This document shows, piece by piece, positions 31,359 through 39,216 of a stretch of DNA of 64,000 nt; position 1 is the first letter of the stretch, and every line of letters begins with the position of its first letter. The stretch is taken from positions 930,001 to 994,000 of the forward strand of contig JADJFD010000001.1 in the NCBI GenBank assembly GCA_016708765.1. Reading direction: 5' to 3'. A program made the translations under genes and the position numbers. The stretch is from Chitinophagaceae bacterium (lineage in GTDB: Bacteria > Bacteroidota > Bacteroidia > Chitinophagales > Chitinophagaceae). The notes under the pieces were generated by a model. It worked only from the letters and a program-made list of their open reading frames with translations. It did no database searches and was not told the origin of the DNA.

Positions 31359-33320
31359 TTGTCTCAAAGCCGCCAACTTGCCGCTATCATGTTTACCGAT
31401 ATTGTCGGTTATACTACTTTAATGGGGCAGGATGAAGAGAAAGCATTTGAAATATTAAAAAAAAACAGAAGCCTCCATCATCCTTTAATTGAACAATTCA
31501 ACGGCCGGTGGATAAAAGAGTTAGGTGATGGGATTCTAATTTGCTTCAATACTGCCACCGATGCAGTGCAATGTGCCTGTAAAATCCAAGAAGCTACCGA
31601 ATCTATTGAAGGCCTGAAATTGCGGATCGGTATTCATTTAGGTGATATTATTTTTGAAAATGATGACATTTTTGGTGATGGAGTGAATATAGCAGCAAGA
31701 ATATTATCTCAAGCTGAAAGCGGCAAGATTTATATATCAGAAGTGGTTCATAATAATATTTCAAATAAAAAAGGAATTACTTCTTTTTTTATAAAAGAAG
31801 AAGTACTGAAAAATGTAAAGGAACCGGTGAAAATCTATGCAGTACAAATTGAAAATACATTACCAACAAAGAATAATTCTATTAAGGATATATCCCAAAA
31901 AAATCAACTTGATAATAACGCAACTGAAAAAGCTGGCAATAAAAGCATTGCTGTTTTACCGTTTGTAAATATGAGTAATGACCCTGATCAGGAGTATTTC
32001 AGCGATGGCATTACAGAAGAAATTTTAAATTCTCTGGCGCATGTAAAAGCACTAAGAGTAGCTGGCAGAACTTCTTCGTTTTACTTTAAAGGAAAAAATA
32101 TTGATCTCCGTGAGATTGGAAAACAACTTAATGTGAATACAGTCTTAGAAGGAAGTGTTCGTAAACAAGGACAGACACTCCGGGTAACAGCCCAGTTAAT
32201 AAATGTTGATGATGGGTATCATCTATGGTCTGAAAAATACGACAGGGGTATGGATGATCTTTTTGCCATTCAGGACGAAATAGCGTTGGCCATTACAGAA
32301 GAATTAAAAATTACTTTACTAGAAGAAGAAAAGGCCAATATCATAAAAAATCCAACCGACAATAAAGAAGCTTATGACCTTTATTTAAAAGGAAGGTATT
32401 ATTTTAATAAACGAGGCACAGATATTATTAAAGGTCTCGAATATTTTCAACTGGCATTGGAAAAAGATCCGGAACTGACTGTTGCATATACTGGCATTGC
32501 TGATGCATATTGTATACTGGCATTATATTGTGTTATTCCAACGCTTAATGCCATGCCTAAAGCAAGGGTGTATGCAAATAAAGCAATTGAAAAGAACTCT
32601 TCTTTATCAGAAGCATATACAGCAGTGGCTTTTATCAGTACATTTTATGACTGGAATTGGGAAGAAGCAAAAAAAGGCTTTCAAACGGTATTTGCTTATA
32701 ATCCCAACTATGCTTCCGCCTATTATTGGTACAGTTATTACCTCACTTTTGTAGAACGTAAATACAATGAAGCAATTGAATTAGCAAAAAAAGCCGCCGA
32801 GGAACTTGAGCCATTGGTTCCCATTTCACATCATGTCTTGTCTATAATGTACATGAATGCTGGAAGATTTGAAGAAGGTGTTCAGGCAAGCACAAAAACA
32901 TTGGAATTAGATGTAAACTCCTACCCAGGTTATCGAGGTCTTGGATTAAACCTTGCAGGATTAAAGAAATTCGATGAAGCAATTGAAGCTTTTCAAATGG
33001 CAGTCAGTGTTTCATCAAGACAACCGCTTCCACTTGTAGAATTAGCCTGGGTTTATTCATTAACAGGTAATGATTCGGCAATTCAGATTATTATGGATGA
33101 ATTAATATTACGTTCAAAAACAGAATATATTGCTGCCACTTTTTTAAGTTGCCTGGCATACTATTTAAAAAATTACGACCAATCTTTAAAATATATGGAG
33201 CAGGCTTACGAACAGCGGGAATGTATACTAGCCTGCATAAATACATATCCTTTAAGTACTTTCATACGTACAGATTCACGGTTTCAATCAATTATTAAGA
33301 AATTGAATTTCCCTGTTTAA
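31359..33320 (+). CDS. Class III adenylate/guanylate cyclase fused to TolB-like and TPR domains
   Basis: The cyclase domain (~10-165) has the two metal Asp residues (MFTDIVGYT, ELGDGILI), the Lys before the second (WIKELGDG), FGDGVNIAARI with the Asn/Arg transition-state residues, and an Asp in the substrate-selecting segment, favouring ATP. A TolB-like segment follows (~195-320: SIAVLPFVNMSNDPDQEYFSDGITEEIL, VLEGSVRKQGQTLRVTAQLI), then TPR-like repeats to residue 653. The start is a TTG, since an in-frame stop lies six bases upstream (the next ATG, at 31389, would clip the first strand). The protein is probably cytoplasmic signalling; target unknown. Confidence 0.85.
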   Translation: MSQSRQLAAIMFTDIVGYTTLMGQDEEKAFEILKKNRSLHHPLIEQFNGRWIKELGDGILICFNTATDAVQCACKIQEATESIEGLKLRIGIHLGDIIFENDDIFGDGVNIAARILSQAESGKIYISEVVHNNISNKKGITSFFIKEEVLKNVKEPVKIYAVQIENTLPTKNNSIKDISQKNQLDNNATEKAGNKSIAVLPFVNMSNDPDQEYFSDGITEEILNSLAHVKALRVAGRTSSFYFKGKNIDLREIGKQLNVNTVLEGSVRKQGQTLRVTAQLINVDDGYHLWSEKYDRGMDDLFAIQDEIALAITEELKITLLEEEKANIIKNPTDNKEAYDLYLKGRYYFNKRGTDIIKGLEYFQLALEKDPELTVAYTGIADAYCILALYCVIPTLNAMPKARVYANKAIEKNSSLSEAYTAVAFISTFYDWNWEEAKKGFQTVFAYNPNYASAYYWYSYYLTFVERKYNEAIELAKKAAEELEPLVPISHHVLSIMYMNAGRFEEGVQASTKTLELDVNSYPGYRGLGLNLAGLKKFDEAIEAFQMAVSVSSRQPLPLVELAWVYSLTGNDSAIQIIMDELILRSKTEYIAATFLSCLAYYLKNYDQSLKYMEQAYEQRECILACINTYPLSTFIRTDSRFQSIIKKLNFPV

Positions 33321-33444
33321 TAAAGTTTTCTTCCTAACAATATCTCCTGCTAGGCTCGTTGCATCTACCTTGTTCCCTTCAAAGTGCAAAGTATCTCGTT
33401 TTCTGCCAAATATAATTGACCACTTTTGAAATTAGTTCTCCAAT

Positions 33445-33452
33445 TATATTTG
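33445..33452 (+). promoter_or_regulatory. Promoter -7 box TATATTTG, four bases from the start codon
   Basis: A perfect TAnnTTTG box; TTTTG lies 16 bases upstream. The predicted transcript of the acetyltransferase gene would be leaderless or nearly so. Confidence 0.5.
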
Positions 33453-33456
33453 CTGC

Positions 33457-33939
33457 ATGAACACTACCATCCGACTTATACAAGCTGAAGACAATCTGGT
33501 TATTGCTACAATAATCAGAGATGCATTAACAGAGTTCGGTGCTAACAGACCGGGCACTGTGTTTACCGATCCAACAACGGATGCATTGTTTGAACTGTTT
33601 GCAAAGGATGGTGCTGCTTATTTTATTGCAGAGCATAATGGCACCGTAGTGGGAGGCGGCGGCTACTATCCTACCGAAGGGTTACCAGAAGATACTTGTG
33701 AGCTAGTGAAGATGTATCTGTCACCAGCGATTAGAGGCACAGGCCTTGGCCGCACATTAATTGAAAAAAGCATAGCGGCTGCGAAAGAATATGGTTACAA
33801 AAGAATGTACCTGGAAAGTATGCCAGAACTAAAACAGGCGTTGAATACTTATGCAAAGTTTGGTTTTGAATACCTGCCCGGCCCTATGGGTAACAGCGGA
33901 CATACTGGCTGCAGCTTATGGATGCTGAAAACATTATAA
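33457..33939 (+). CDS. GNAT family N-acetyltransferase
   Basis: 160 residues of a GNAT fold: GTVVGGGGYYP (strand 4 region), CELVKMYLSPAIRGTGLGRTLIEKSI (acetyl-CoA binding loop R/Q-x-x-G-x-G/A, here RGTGLG) and ALNTYAKFGFEYL (motif B). The substrate is unknown; the sequence pattern resembles YhdG/putative amino-acid acetyltransferases. It is convergent with the SprT-like gene 11 bases away. Confidence 0.85.
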   Translation: MNTTIRLIQAEDNLVIATIIRDALTEFGANRPGTVFTDPTTDALFELFAKDGAAYFIAEHNGTVVGGGGYYPTEGLPEDTCELVKMYLSPAIRGTGLGRTLIEKSIAAAKEYGYKRMYLESMPELKQALNTYAKFGFEYLPGPMGNSGHTGCSLWMLKTL

Positions 33940-33950
33940 AAAGTAAAAAG

Positions 33951-34577
33951 CTAAACAGCCGTAACAACTTCCACAGGATACACCGGACTGAATAAATAGA
34001 GCTTACCCGTTTTTACTTCCAGACACTTGAATCGTTTTCTTAATTGCTCGCCTCGGCGAAAGACTCGTCCATCTTTTGTACGGAACAATTTGTTCAATTC
34101 AATTTCTTCTACTAGTTGTTGATTGGAATTGGCTTTATCATATTTACGCAACACTCTTAGCAATCCATCTTCGGCACAACTGCTGGCAGCAGGACTTTTG
34201 AGGGAGAGAAGAATTTCTTTTTCCAGATCAGCAGGAAATACTTTGTGCTCTACAAACTGTGCAAGCAACTGACCAAAGATTAGCTTCCACTCTTTACCAT
34301 GCGACTGTACCTTGTTACCATACTGCTCGAAAGTGAGCAGATGCGCCAGCTCATGTAACAAAGTAATGAGGAATGAATATTTATTAAGATTGCTATTTAT
34401 ACTTATGCGATGATTGGCATGATTGGTACGATGACGATAATCGCCCAGTATGCTTGCTCTTTCTTTAGCTATAGTAAGATGTACTTTGTGCTGTTGCAGA
34501 TAAGCCAATACTGCATCGCCAGTGCCGGGGGGCAAATAGTTTTGCAAGTAATTGACAGGCACTTCTTTTTTAGGCAT
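33951..34577 (-). CDS. SprT-like zinc metalloprotease domain protein
   Basis: 208 residues containing LLHELAHLLTFEQYGNKVQSHGKEW, the HExxH zinc motif plus the downstream His typical of SprT/Spartan-like domains. A C-terminal basic region (FRRGEQLRKRFKCLEVKTGKLYLFSP) follows. No signal peptide, so it is cytoplasmic; the Spartan relatives cleave DNA-protein crosslinks, but this function is not established for the bacterial family. It is the last gene of an overlapping four-gene set, sharing eight bases with the membrane-protein gene before it. Confidence 0.8.
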   Translation of the reverse strand: MPKKEVPVNYLQNYLPPGTGDAVLAYLQQHKVHLTIAKERASILGDYRHRTNHANHRISINSNLNKYSFLITLLHELAHLLTFEQYGNKVQSHGKEWKLIFGQLLAQFVEHKVFPADLEKEILLSLKSPAASSCAEDGLLRVLRKYDKANSNQQLVEEIELNKLFRTKDGRVFRRGEQLRKRFKCLEVKTGKLYLFSPVYPVEVVTAV

Positions 34578-34974
34578 GCTTCTTTGGCTTCAGTAATTGA
34601 AGGAGCTTACTAATTTCCAGTACACTGTAAATAATGTATAACACTGCGCAAATCATTAGTGCAGGTTTGCTTACGGCTTTCTTAGCAACCATGATGTAGA
34701 CAAATGCAGAAATGGCTACTACAAAAAAACGGATGATGAAACCAGCATAAATAGATCTTACAAATGCCTGCGGGTTTGCTGACTTAAAGGAACGCTGCGT
34801 AATAACCAATGTCGCTAACGAAACAAGAAAGAGAATAAAATTGCCGATGATAACAACCGTGCCATCTATATTGTAATTGGCAAACACTCCTTGCCTGTCA
34901 AGAAACAGAAATAAAAAATTAGAAGCAATCCAGCAATAAGTGATTGACTGATTAAAGATCGTTTTCCTCTTCAT
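34570..34974 (-). CDS. Four-helix membrane protein next to AtpZ, 134 aa
   Basis: Four hydrophobic segments (about residues 9-26, 38-57, 69-96, 105-128) separated by short basic loops. Its place after AtpZ resembles the second small membrane protein that often precedes atpB in Bacteroidota ATP synthase operons, but I cannot name it. The ATG at 34974 (MKRKTIFNQS) is chosen over a longer frame from 35082, which would cover most of the AtpZ gene. Overlaps AtpZ by 23 bases and the SprT-like gene by 8. Confidence 0.65.
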   Translation of the reverse strand: MKRKTIFNQSITYCWIASNFLFLFLDRQGVFANYNIDGTVVIIGNFILFLVSLATLVITQRSFKSANPQAFVRSIYAGFIIRFFVVAISAFVYIMVAKKAVSKPALMICAVLYIIYSVLEISKLLQLLKPKKHA

Positions 34975-35200
34975 TGTTATTTTTTCTGGTGGTTTCTCTG
35001 TAGAGTTTGTAAAACATTGCTGATAATACAAGCAAAGGTAAGACAGAAGCAAATAAGGGTGACGTATGCAGCCATTTGTCAATTTTCAATCCTCCAAAAA
35101 CTGATAAGCCAATCGCCACTAATAATTGTGTGCCCAATCCGGCATATTTCATTAAAAATTCCTTGTTACTACTTTGCGATGGCTTGTGCTTGTTGTTCAT
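34952..35200 (-). CDS. AtpZ/AtpI family membrane protein
   Basis: 82 residues with LMKYAGLGTQLLVAIGLSVFGGLKIDKWL and a second helix (FASVLPLLVLSAMFYKLY), the standard two-helix pattern of AtpZ/AtpI, which assists F-type ATP synthase assembly or Mg uptake. Unusually, no ATP synthase genes follow it here. It overlaps bactofilin by 32 bases and the next gene by 23. Confidence 0.75.
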   Translation of the reverse strand: MNNKHKPSQSSNKEFLMKYAGLGTQLLVAIGLSVFGGLKIDKWLHTSPLFASVLPLLVLSAMFYKLYRETTRKNNNEEENDL

Positions 35201-35582
35201 TTTTGCTTATCTCTACTACGTTAGCACCCATATGGCATTGCCCGTTAAAGGTGGCGGTTGGTTCTATTTGCAATTTACCGGCATAAATGTTTCCGGTAAC
35301 AGTAGAATCTCCTCTTAACTGCAGCAATTCTTTTGCCCGGATATTACCTGAAACTTTTCCAACAATATCGGCCTGGTTACCCATAATGTCACCTTCTACC
35401 ACACCGCTGGTACCAACAATGATTTTAGCATTACTGTTGATGTTTCCAATTACGGTTCCATCAATTCGTAAATCATTGTTGCTTTTGATGTCGCCTTTAA
35501 GTGTTGTTCCAGCACCAATAAGAGTGGCACCGCTTCCATTGTTAGTTGTGTTTGACATTTCGGTTTTGTTTTTAGTAAACAT
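35169..35582 (-). CDS. Bactofilin (polymer-forming cytoskeletal protein)
   Basis: 137 residues forming a right-handed beta-helix: GTTLKGDIKSNNDLRIDGTVIGNI, AKIIVGTSGVVEGDIMGNQADIVGKVSGNI and LLQLRGDSTVTGNIYAGKLQIEPTATF give the repeated short hydrophobic-Gly pattern. Bactofilins polymerise without nucleotide and shape cell envelope features. The start may be the ATG at 35582 or at 35558 (MSNTTNN). It lies between a single-pass membrane protein gene and AtpZ, the usual Bacteroidota neighbourhood. Confidence 0.88.
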   Translation of the reverse strand: MFTKNKTEMSNTTNNGSGATLIGAGTTLKGDIKSNNDLRIDGTVIGNINSNAKIIVGTSGVVEGDIMGNQADIVGKVSGNIRAKELLQLRGDSTVTGNIYAGKLQIEPTATFNGQCHMGANVVEISKNEQQAQAIAK

Positions 35583-35593
35583 ATCTATTGATT

Positions 35594-35995
35594 TTAGTCA
35601 TTGGATATTTCTGCATTTGGCAATTTCAGCATCGTTGTATCCATTACAACCGTATTATCTCCTTTTAATGGTCCGTTTCTTAATCCTGCATCAAACTGTT
35701 GTAATAATAAAATCTGCTTGTTAGCTTCATCAACCTGATATTTCAATTGTCTTAGCTCCGTTACAGATTTATAATCGGTACTGGCTCCGGGAATATAATA
35801 CTTCAAAGGTGTGAAAACGATGAGGGCTACTGTAAGGCCCACCAATAAGACAAAAACTGTGCTTAACATGACGTAAACACTCAATCTGGATAATTTAAAA
35901 GTAACCACTTCCTCATAAGTGTCATCATTCATAACGACAAGCCGGTAGCGGTTTCTAAGCCTTTTCAGGGTAGAACCTGCGTCTAATTTTACCAT
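35594..35995 (-). CDS. Single-pass membrane protein upstream of bactofilin, 133 aa
   Basis: A basic cytoplasmic N-terminus (STLKRLRNRYRLVVMNDDTYEE) precedes a helix (VYVMLSTVFVLLVGLTVALIVFT), then PLKYYIPG and a coiled-coil-prone periplasmic part (ELRQLKYQVDEANKQILLLQQ). It resembles the N-terminal half of envelope M23-peptidase-like proteins that accompany bactofilin, but no peptidase domain is present. The ATG at 35995 is preferred to a GTG six bases upstream. Eleven bases separate it from bactofilin, so co-transcription is likely. Confidence 0.65.
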   Translation of the reverse strand: MVKLDAGSTLKRLRNRYRLVVMNDDTYEEVVTFKLSRLSVYVMLSTVFVLLVGLTVALIVFTPLKYYIPGASTDYKSVTELRQLKYQVDEANKQILLLQQFDAGLRNGPLKGDNTVVMDTTMLKLPNAEISND

Positions 35996-36138
35996 AACCA
36001 CATTTTATAGGTTTAAAGGTAAGAAATGACGGTTTGTAATGCCAATTTAGCCCGGTCAAATTGAACTAAAAAAAATGGCCTATTTTTATACTAAATTGTT
36101 TGAAATTCAGTTAATAAGACTTTAGATTGCGACGGAAA

Positions 36139-39072
36139 ATGCGACTGACCCGAAATACTTTTACTGCTGTTCTCCTCCTTATCCTCTGCCAAATCAGTTT
36201 ACCTGCTTTCAGCCAGTTGGGAATACCTATTACTATCTCAAAACCAAAGGAATACGAAGAAAGAGTATTACGTTCCGAAAAATCGGAAGATTCTAAGTTT
36301 ACCTTACCAAAAAGGTTTATTCAAAATACAGTTACCCATTACAACTATTACTTTAATGCCAATACAAAGCTGAATGAAGTATTGGAAAGAGCCAAACTAG
36401 GATTTAAAGATGATTATTCTGAATTGCTCCCTTTCTATAACTATTCGCTTGATGTAACTGCCGGAGATTCTATCCAACTTGACTCAATAACCTATAAATC
36501 ATCCAGCGGTATTGCTTTGCATGATCTTAGAAATGATTGGGTAGATAACCTTTATTTATTATGGGGAGCCTCATTTTACCTGCAAAAGAAATTTGATTCT
36601 GCCTACCTAATGTTTCAATTCATCAATTATGCATTTGCTCCAAAAGAAAAAGACGGATATTATCTAACGATAGGAAGTGCAAGAGATGGCAACTCTGCTT
36701 ATAGCATTGCAACAAAAGAGAAAAGCAGTATAGCTAAAAAAATATTTTCAGAACCGCCAAGCCGTAATGATGCTTTTATCTGGCAGATAAGAAATTTTTT
36801 AGCGCAAGATCAATTTGCCGAAGCATCCAGTTTAATAGTAGCATTAAAGAACGATCCTGTTTTTCCAAAACGATTACACAACGACCTTTCTGAAGTACAA
36901 TCTTTCTGGTTTTACAAGCAAAAGATGTGGGACAGCGCAGCAGTGCATTTAACCAACGCATTAAACAATGCCACCAACCTGCAGGAAAAAGCAAGATGGG
37001 AATACTTGGCCGCACAACTTTACGAACTATCAGGAAACTATAAAGAGTCAGAAAAATATTTTGGGAAAGTAAGTACCCATACTACCGATCCAATACTTGA
37101 CATTTATGCAAGGCTTTCTGCCCTTCGTGTAAACAGAGATGGCGGCGAGCAAACCATTGAGAAAAATGTTGCCAAGCTTATACGGATGGCAAAACAGGAT
37201 AAGTATGAAGATTATCGTGACATCATTTACTACATGGCTGCTCAAATGCAATTGCAGGGGAATAATATTGACGAGGCAATAGCATTGCTATTAAAAAGCA
37301 CAAAATATTCTAACAACGGAGAAGAACAAAGAAATAAAGCCTTCCTTCAACTTGCTGATCTTTCTCTTGCAAAAAAGAATTACAGACAGGCTTATAATTT
37401 TTATGACAGCCTAAAATTGGATGATCCTTCACTGAAAAATGTTGATGAAATAAAAGCAAAGAAAACTTCGCTGGGACTTATTGCCGGTAACTTAGAAATA
37501 ATAGAACGACAGGACAGTTTGCAACGGATTGCTGCAATGCCAGAAGATAATCGAAAAGACTTTGTAAAAAAACTGGTAAAGCAATTACGAAAGCAACAGG
37601 GATTGAAAGATGAGCCTTCATCAACCGGCTCTCCTTTTACCACTCCTACCATACCATCTTTATTCCCAACAAATACAAAAGGAGAATGGTATTTTTATAA
37701 TACAGCATCCCGATCCAGAGGACAAGCTGATTTTAAAAGCAGATGGGGAACAAGAGCCAATATGGACAACTGGCGGAGAAGTGCGGCAACTGGAAATATA
37801 ATACCAAATAATGTTTCGGGTCAAAACCCGAATAACAGAACTCCTGGCGGACAGCAAGAAACAGAATTATCATTTGATGCGCTGTATGATAATCTTCCAT
37901 TGACACCGGAAGCTATAAAAGTATCTAACGACTCTATTCAGGAAGCAATGCTTGCACTTGGAAAAGCTTATATCCAAAACATAGAAGATTGTAATGCTGG
38001 TACAGCCACATTAGAAGAATTAAGAATCAGATTTCCAGAGTATGCAAAAATGGATGAAGTATTATTCAACCTATTTTACTGTTATAATAAAAATGGAGAT
38101 GCAGCAAGAGCAGCTACATTAAAAAAATCATTATCACAGAACTTTGTCAACAGCGATTTCAATAAAATTCTAACAACAGGCATTAATCCAAATTCAGGGC
38201 TACCAAATCCTGAAGCAACAAAAACCTATGAAGACATTTATGATTTGTTTATAGAAGGAAACTTTGCCGAAGCAATTGCACAAAAGAAAAAAGCTGATAG
38301 CATTTATAACAAAAATTTTTGGACACCTCAGTTACTTTATATAGAAGCAGTTTATTATGCTAAACAAAGAGACGATAGTGCTGCCAAAAAAGTATTGAAC
38401 AACCTGATAACTCAGTTTGGAGATTCTCCATTAAAAGAAAAAGCAACTACACTACTGGACGTATTGGGAAGAAGAGCACAGATAGAAGAAGAATTGAAAA
38501 ATATGGTGGTAACTCGTTTACCTGAAGATAAGGTGTCGTTACCAAAAGATCCCGTTACAATAATTACACAGCCAAAGCCAGACACAGCAAATGTGCAACC
38601 AGTAACTCCTATTCCACCAATTGTAGTTAACAATGTTCCGCCGCAAGATACGAGTATGGTAAAACCACCAGTGACTGTTTCATCGTCGTATGTAAACTCT
38701 CCTAACGAAGCACATTATGTGGTATTATTATTAAACAAAGTTGACCCGGTTTTTTCTAATGGGGCAAAAAATGCTTTTCTAAGATTTAATCGTACGAATT
38801 ATTCCGCTAAGAATTATTCTGCTGATCTCTTTGAGCTGAATGCTGAATATAAATTGTTGCTCATTGCACCATTTACAAATGCGCAGGATGCAATTAACTA
38901 TATTGAAAAAACAAAGCCAAGAACTGCTTCAGAAATTATACCATGGTTAAAAGGTGGTAAATATTTCTTTTCCATATTAACAAACGGGAACTTTGATGTG
39001 TTGAAATTTAATATGGACGTAGATGTTTATAAAGCTTTCTTGAACCAACATTTTCCCGGAAAGTTTGATTAA
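36139..39072 (+). CDS. sprE: Type IX secretion system protein SprE/PorW-like (TPR protein)
   Basis: 977 residues with a signal peptide (to AFSQ) and no convincing lipobox. Helical TPR-like repeats span roughly residues 60-480 and 600-780. GEWYFYNTASRSRGQADFKSRWG and NMDNWRRS, in the middle, are a hallmark stretch of SprE/PorW. A Pro-rich linker and a C-terminal small domain (AHYVVLLLNKVDPVFSNGAKNAFLRFN) complete it. SprE/PorW is needed for T9SS and gliding in relatives. I prefer the ATG at 36139 over a TTG at 36127. The family call rests on motif memory. Confidence 0.78.
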   Translation: MRLTRNTFTAVLLLILCQISLPAFSQLGIPITISKPKEYEERVLRSEKSEDSKFTLPKRFIQNTVTHYNYYFNANTKLNEVLERAKLGFKDDYSELLPFYNYSLDVTAGDSIQLDSITYKSSSGIALHDLRNDWVDNLYLLWGASFYLQKKFDSAYLMFQFINYAFAPKEKDGYYLTIGSARDGNSAYSIATKEKSSIAKKIFSEPPSRNDAFIWQIRNFLAQDQFAEASSLIVALKNDPVFPKRLHNDLSEVQSFWFYKQKMWDSAAVHLTNALNNATNLQEKARWEYLAAQLYELSGNYKESEKYFGKVSTHTTDPILDIYARLSALRVNRDGGEQTIEKNVAKLIRMAKQDKYEDYRDIIYYMAAQMQLQGNNIDEAIALLLKSTKYSNNGEEQRNKAFLQLADLSLAKKNYRQAYNFYDSLKLDDPSLKNVDEIKAKKTSLGLIAGNLEIIERQDSLQRIAAMPEDNRKDFVKKLVKQLRKQQGLKDEPSSTGSPFTTPTIPSLFPTNTKGEWYFYNTASRSRGQADFKSRWGTRANMDNWRRSAATGNIIPNNVSGQNPNNRTPGGQQETELSFDALYDNLPLTPEAIKVSNDSIQEAMLALGKAYIQNIEDCNAGTATLEELRIRFPEYAKMDEVLFNLFYCYNKNGDAARAATLKKSLSQNFVNSDFNKILTTGINPNSGLPNPEATKTYEDIYDLFIEGNFAEAIAQKKKADSIYNKNFWTPQLLYIEAVYYAKQRDDSAAKKVLNNLITQFGDSPLKEKATTLLDVLGRRAQIEEELKNMVVTRLPEDKVSLPKDPVTIITQPKPDTANVQPVTPIPPIVVNNVPPQDTSMVKPPVTVSSSYVNSPNEAHYVVLLLNKVDPVFSNGAKNAFLRFNRTNYSAKNYSADLFELNAEYKLLLIAPFTNAQDAINYIEKTKPRTASEIIPWLKGGKYFFSILTNGNFDVLKFNMDVDVYKAFLNQHFPGKFD

Positions 39073-39216
39073 TCTTAACAGAAAGGATAAACAACGAGGT
39101 ATTTACAGATACTTTTGCAAAATATTAGACTCTTAGGCAACTCCACCGCAATCTATTTTCTTAATTTAGGGGATTGAAAAAACTATTCGCTGAAATTACA
39201 ATAACCTGAGTATTAA

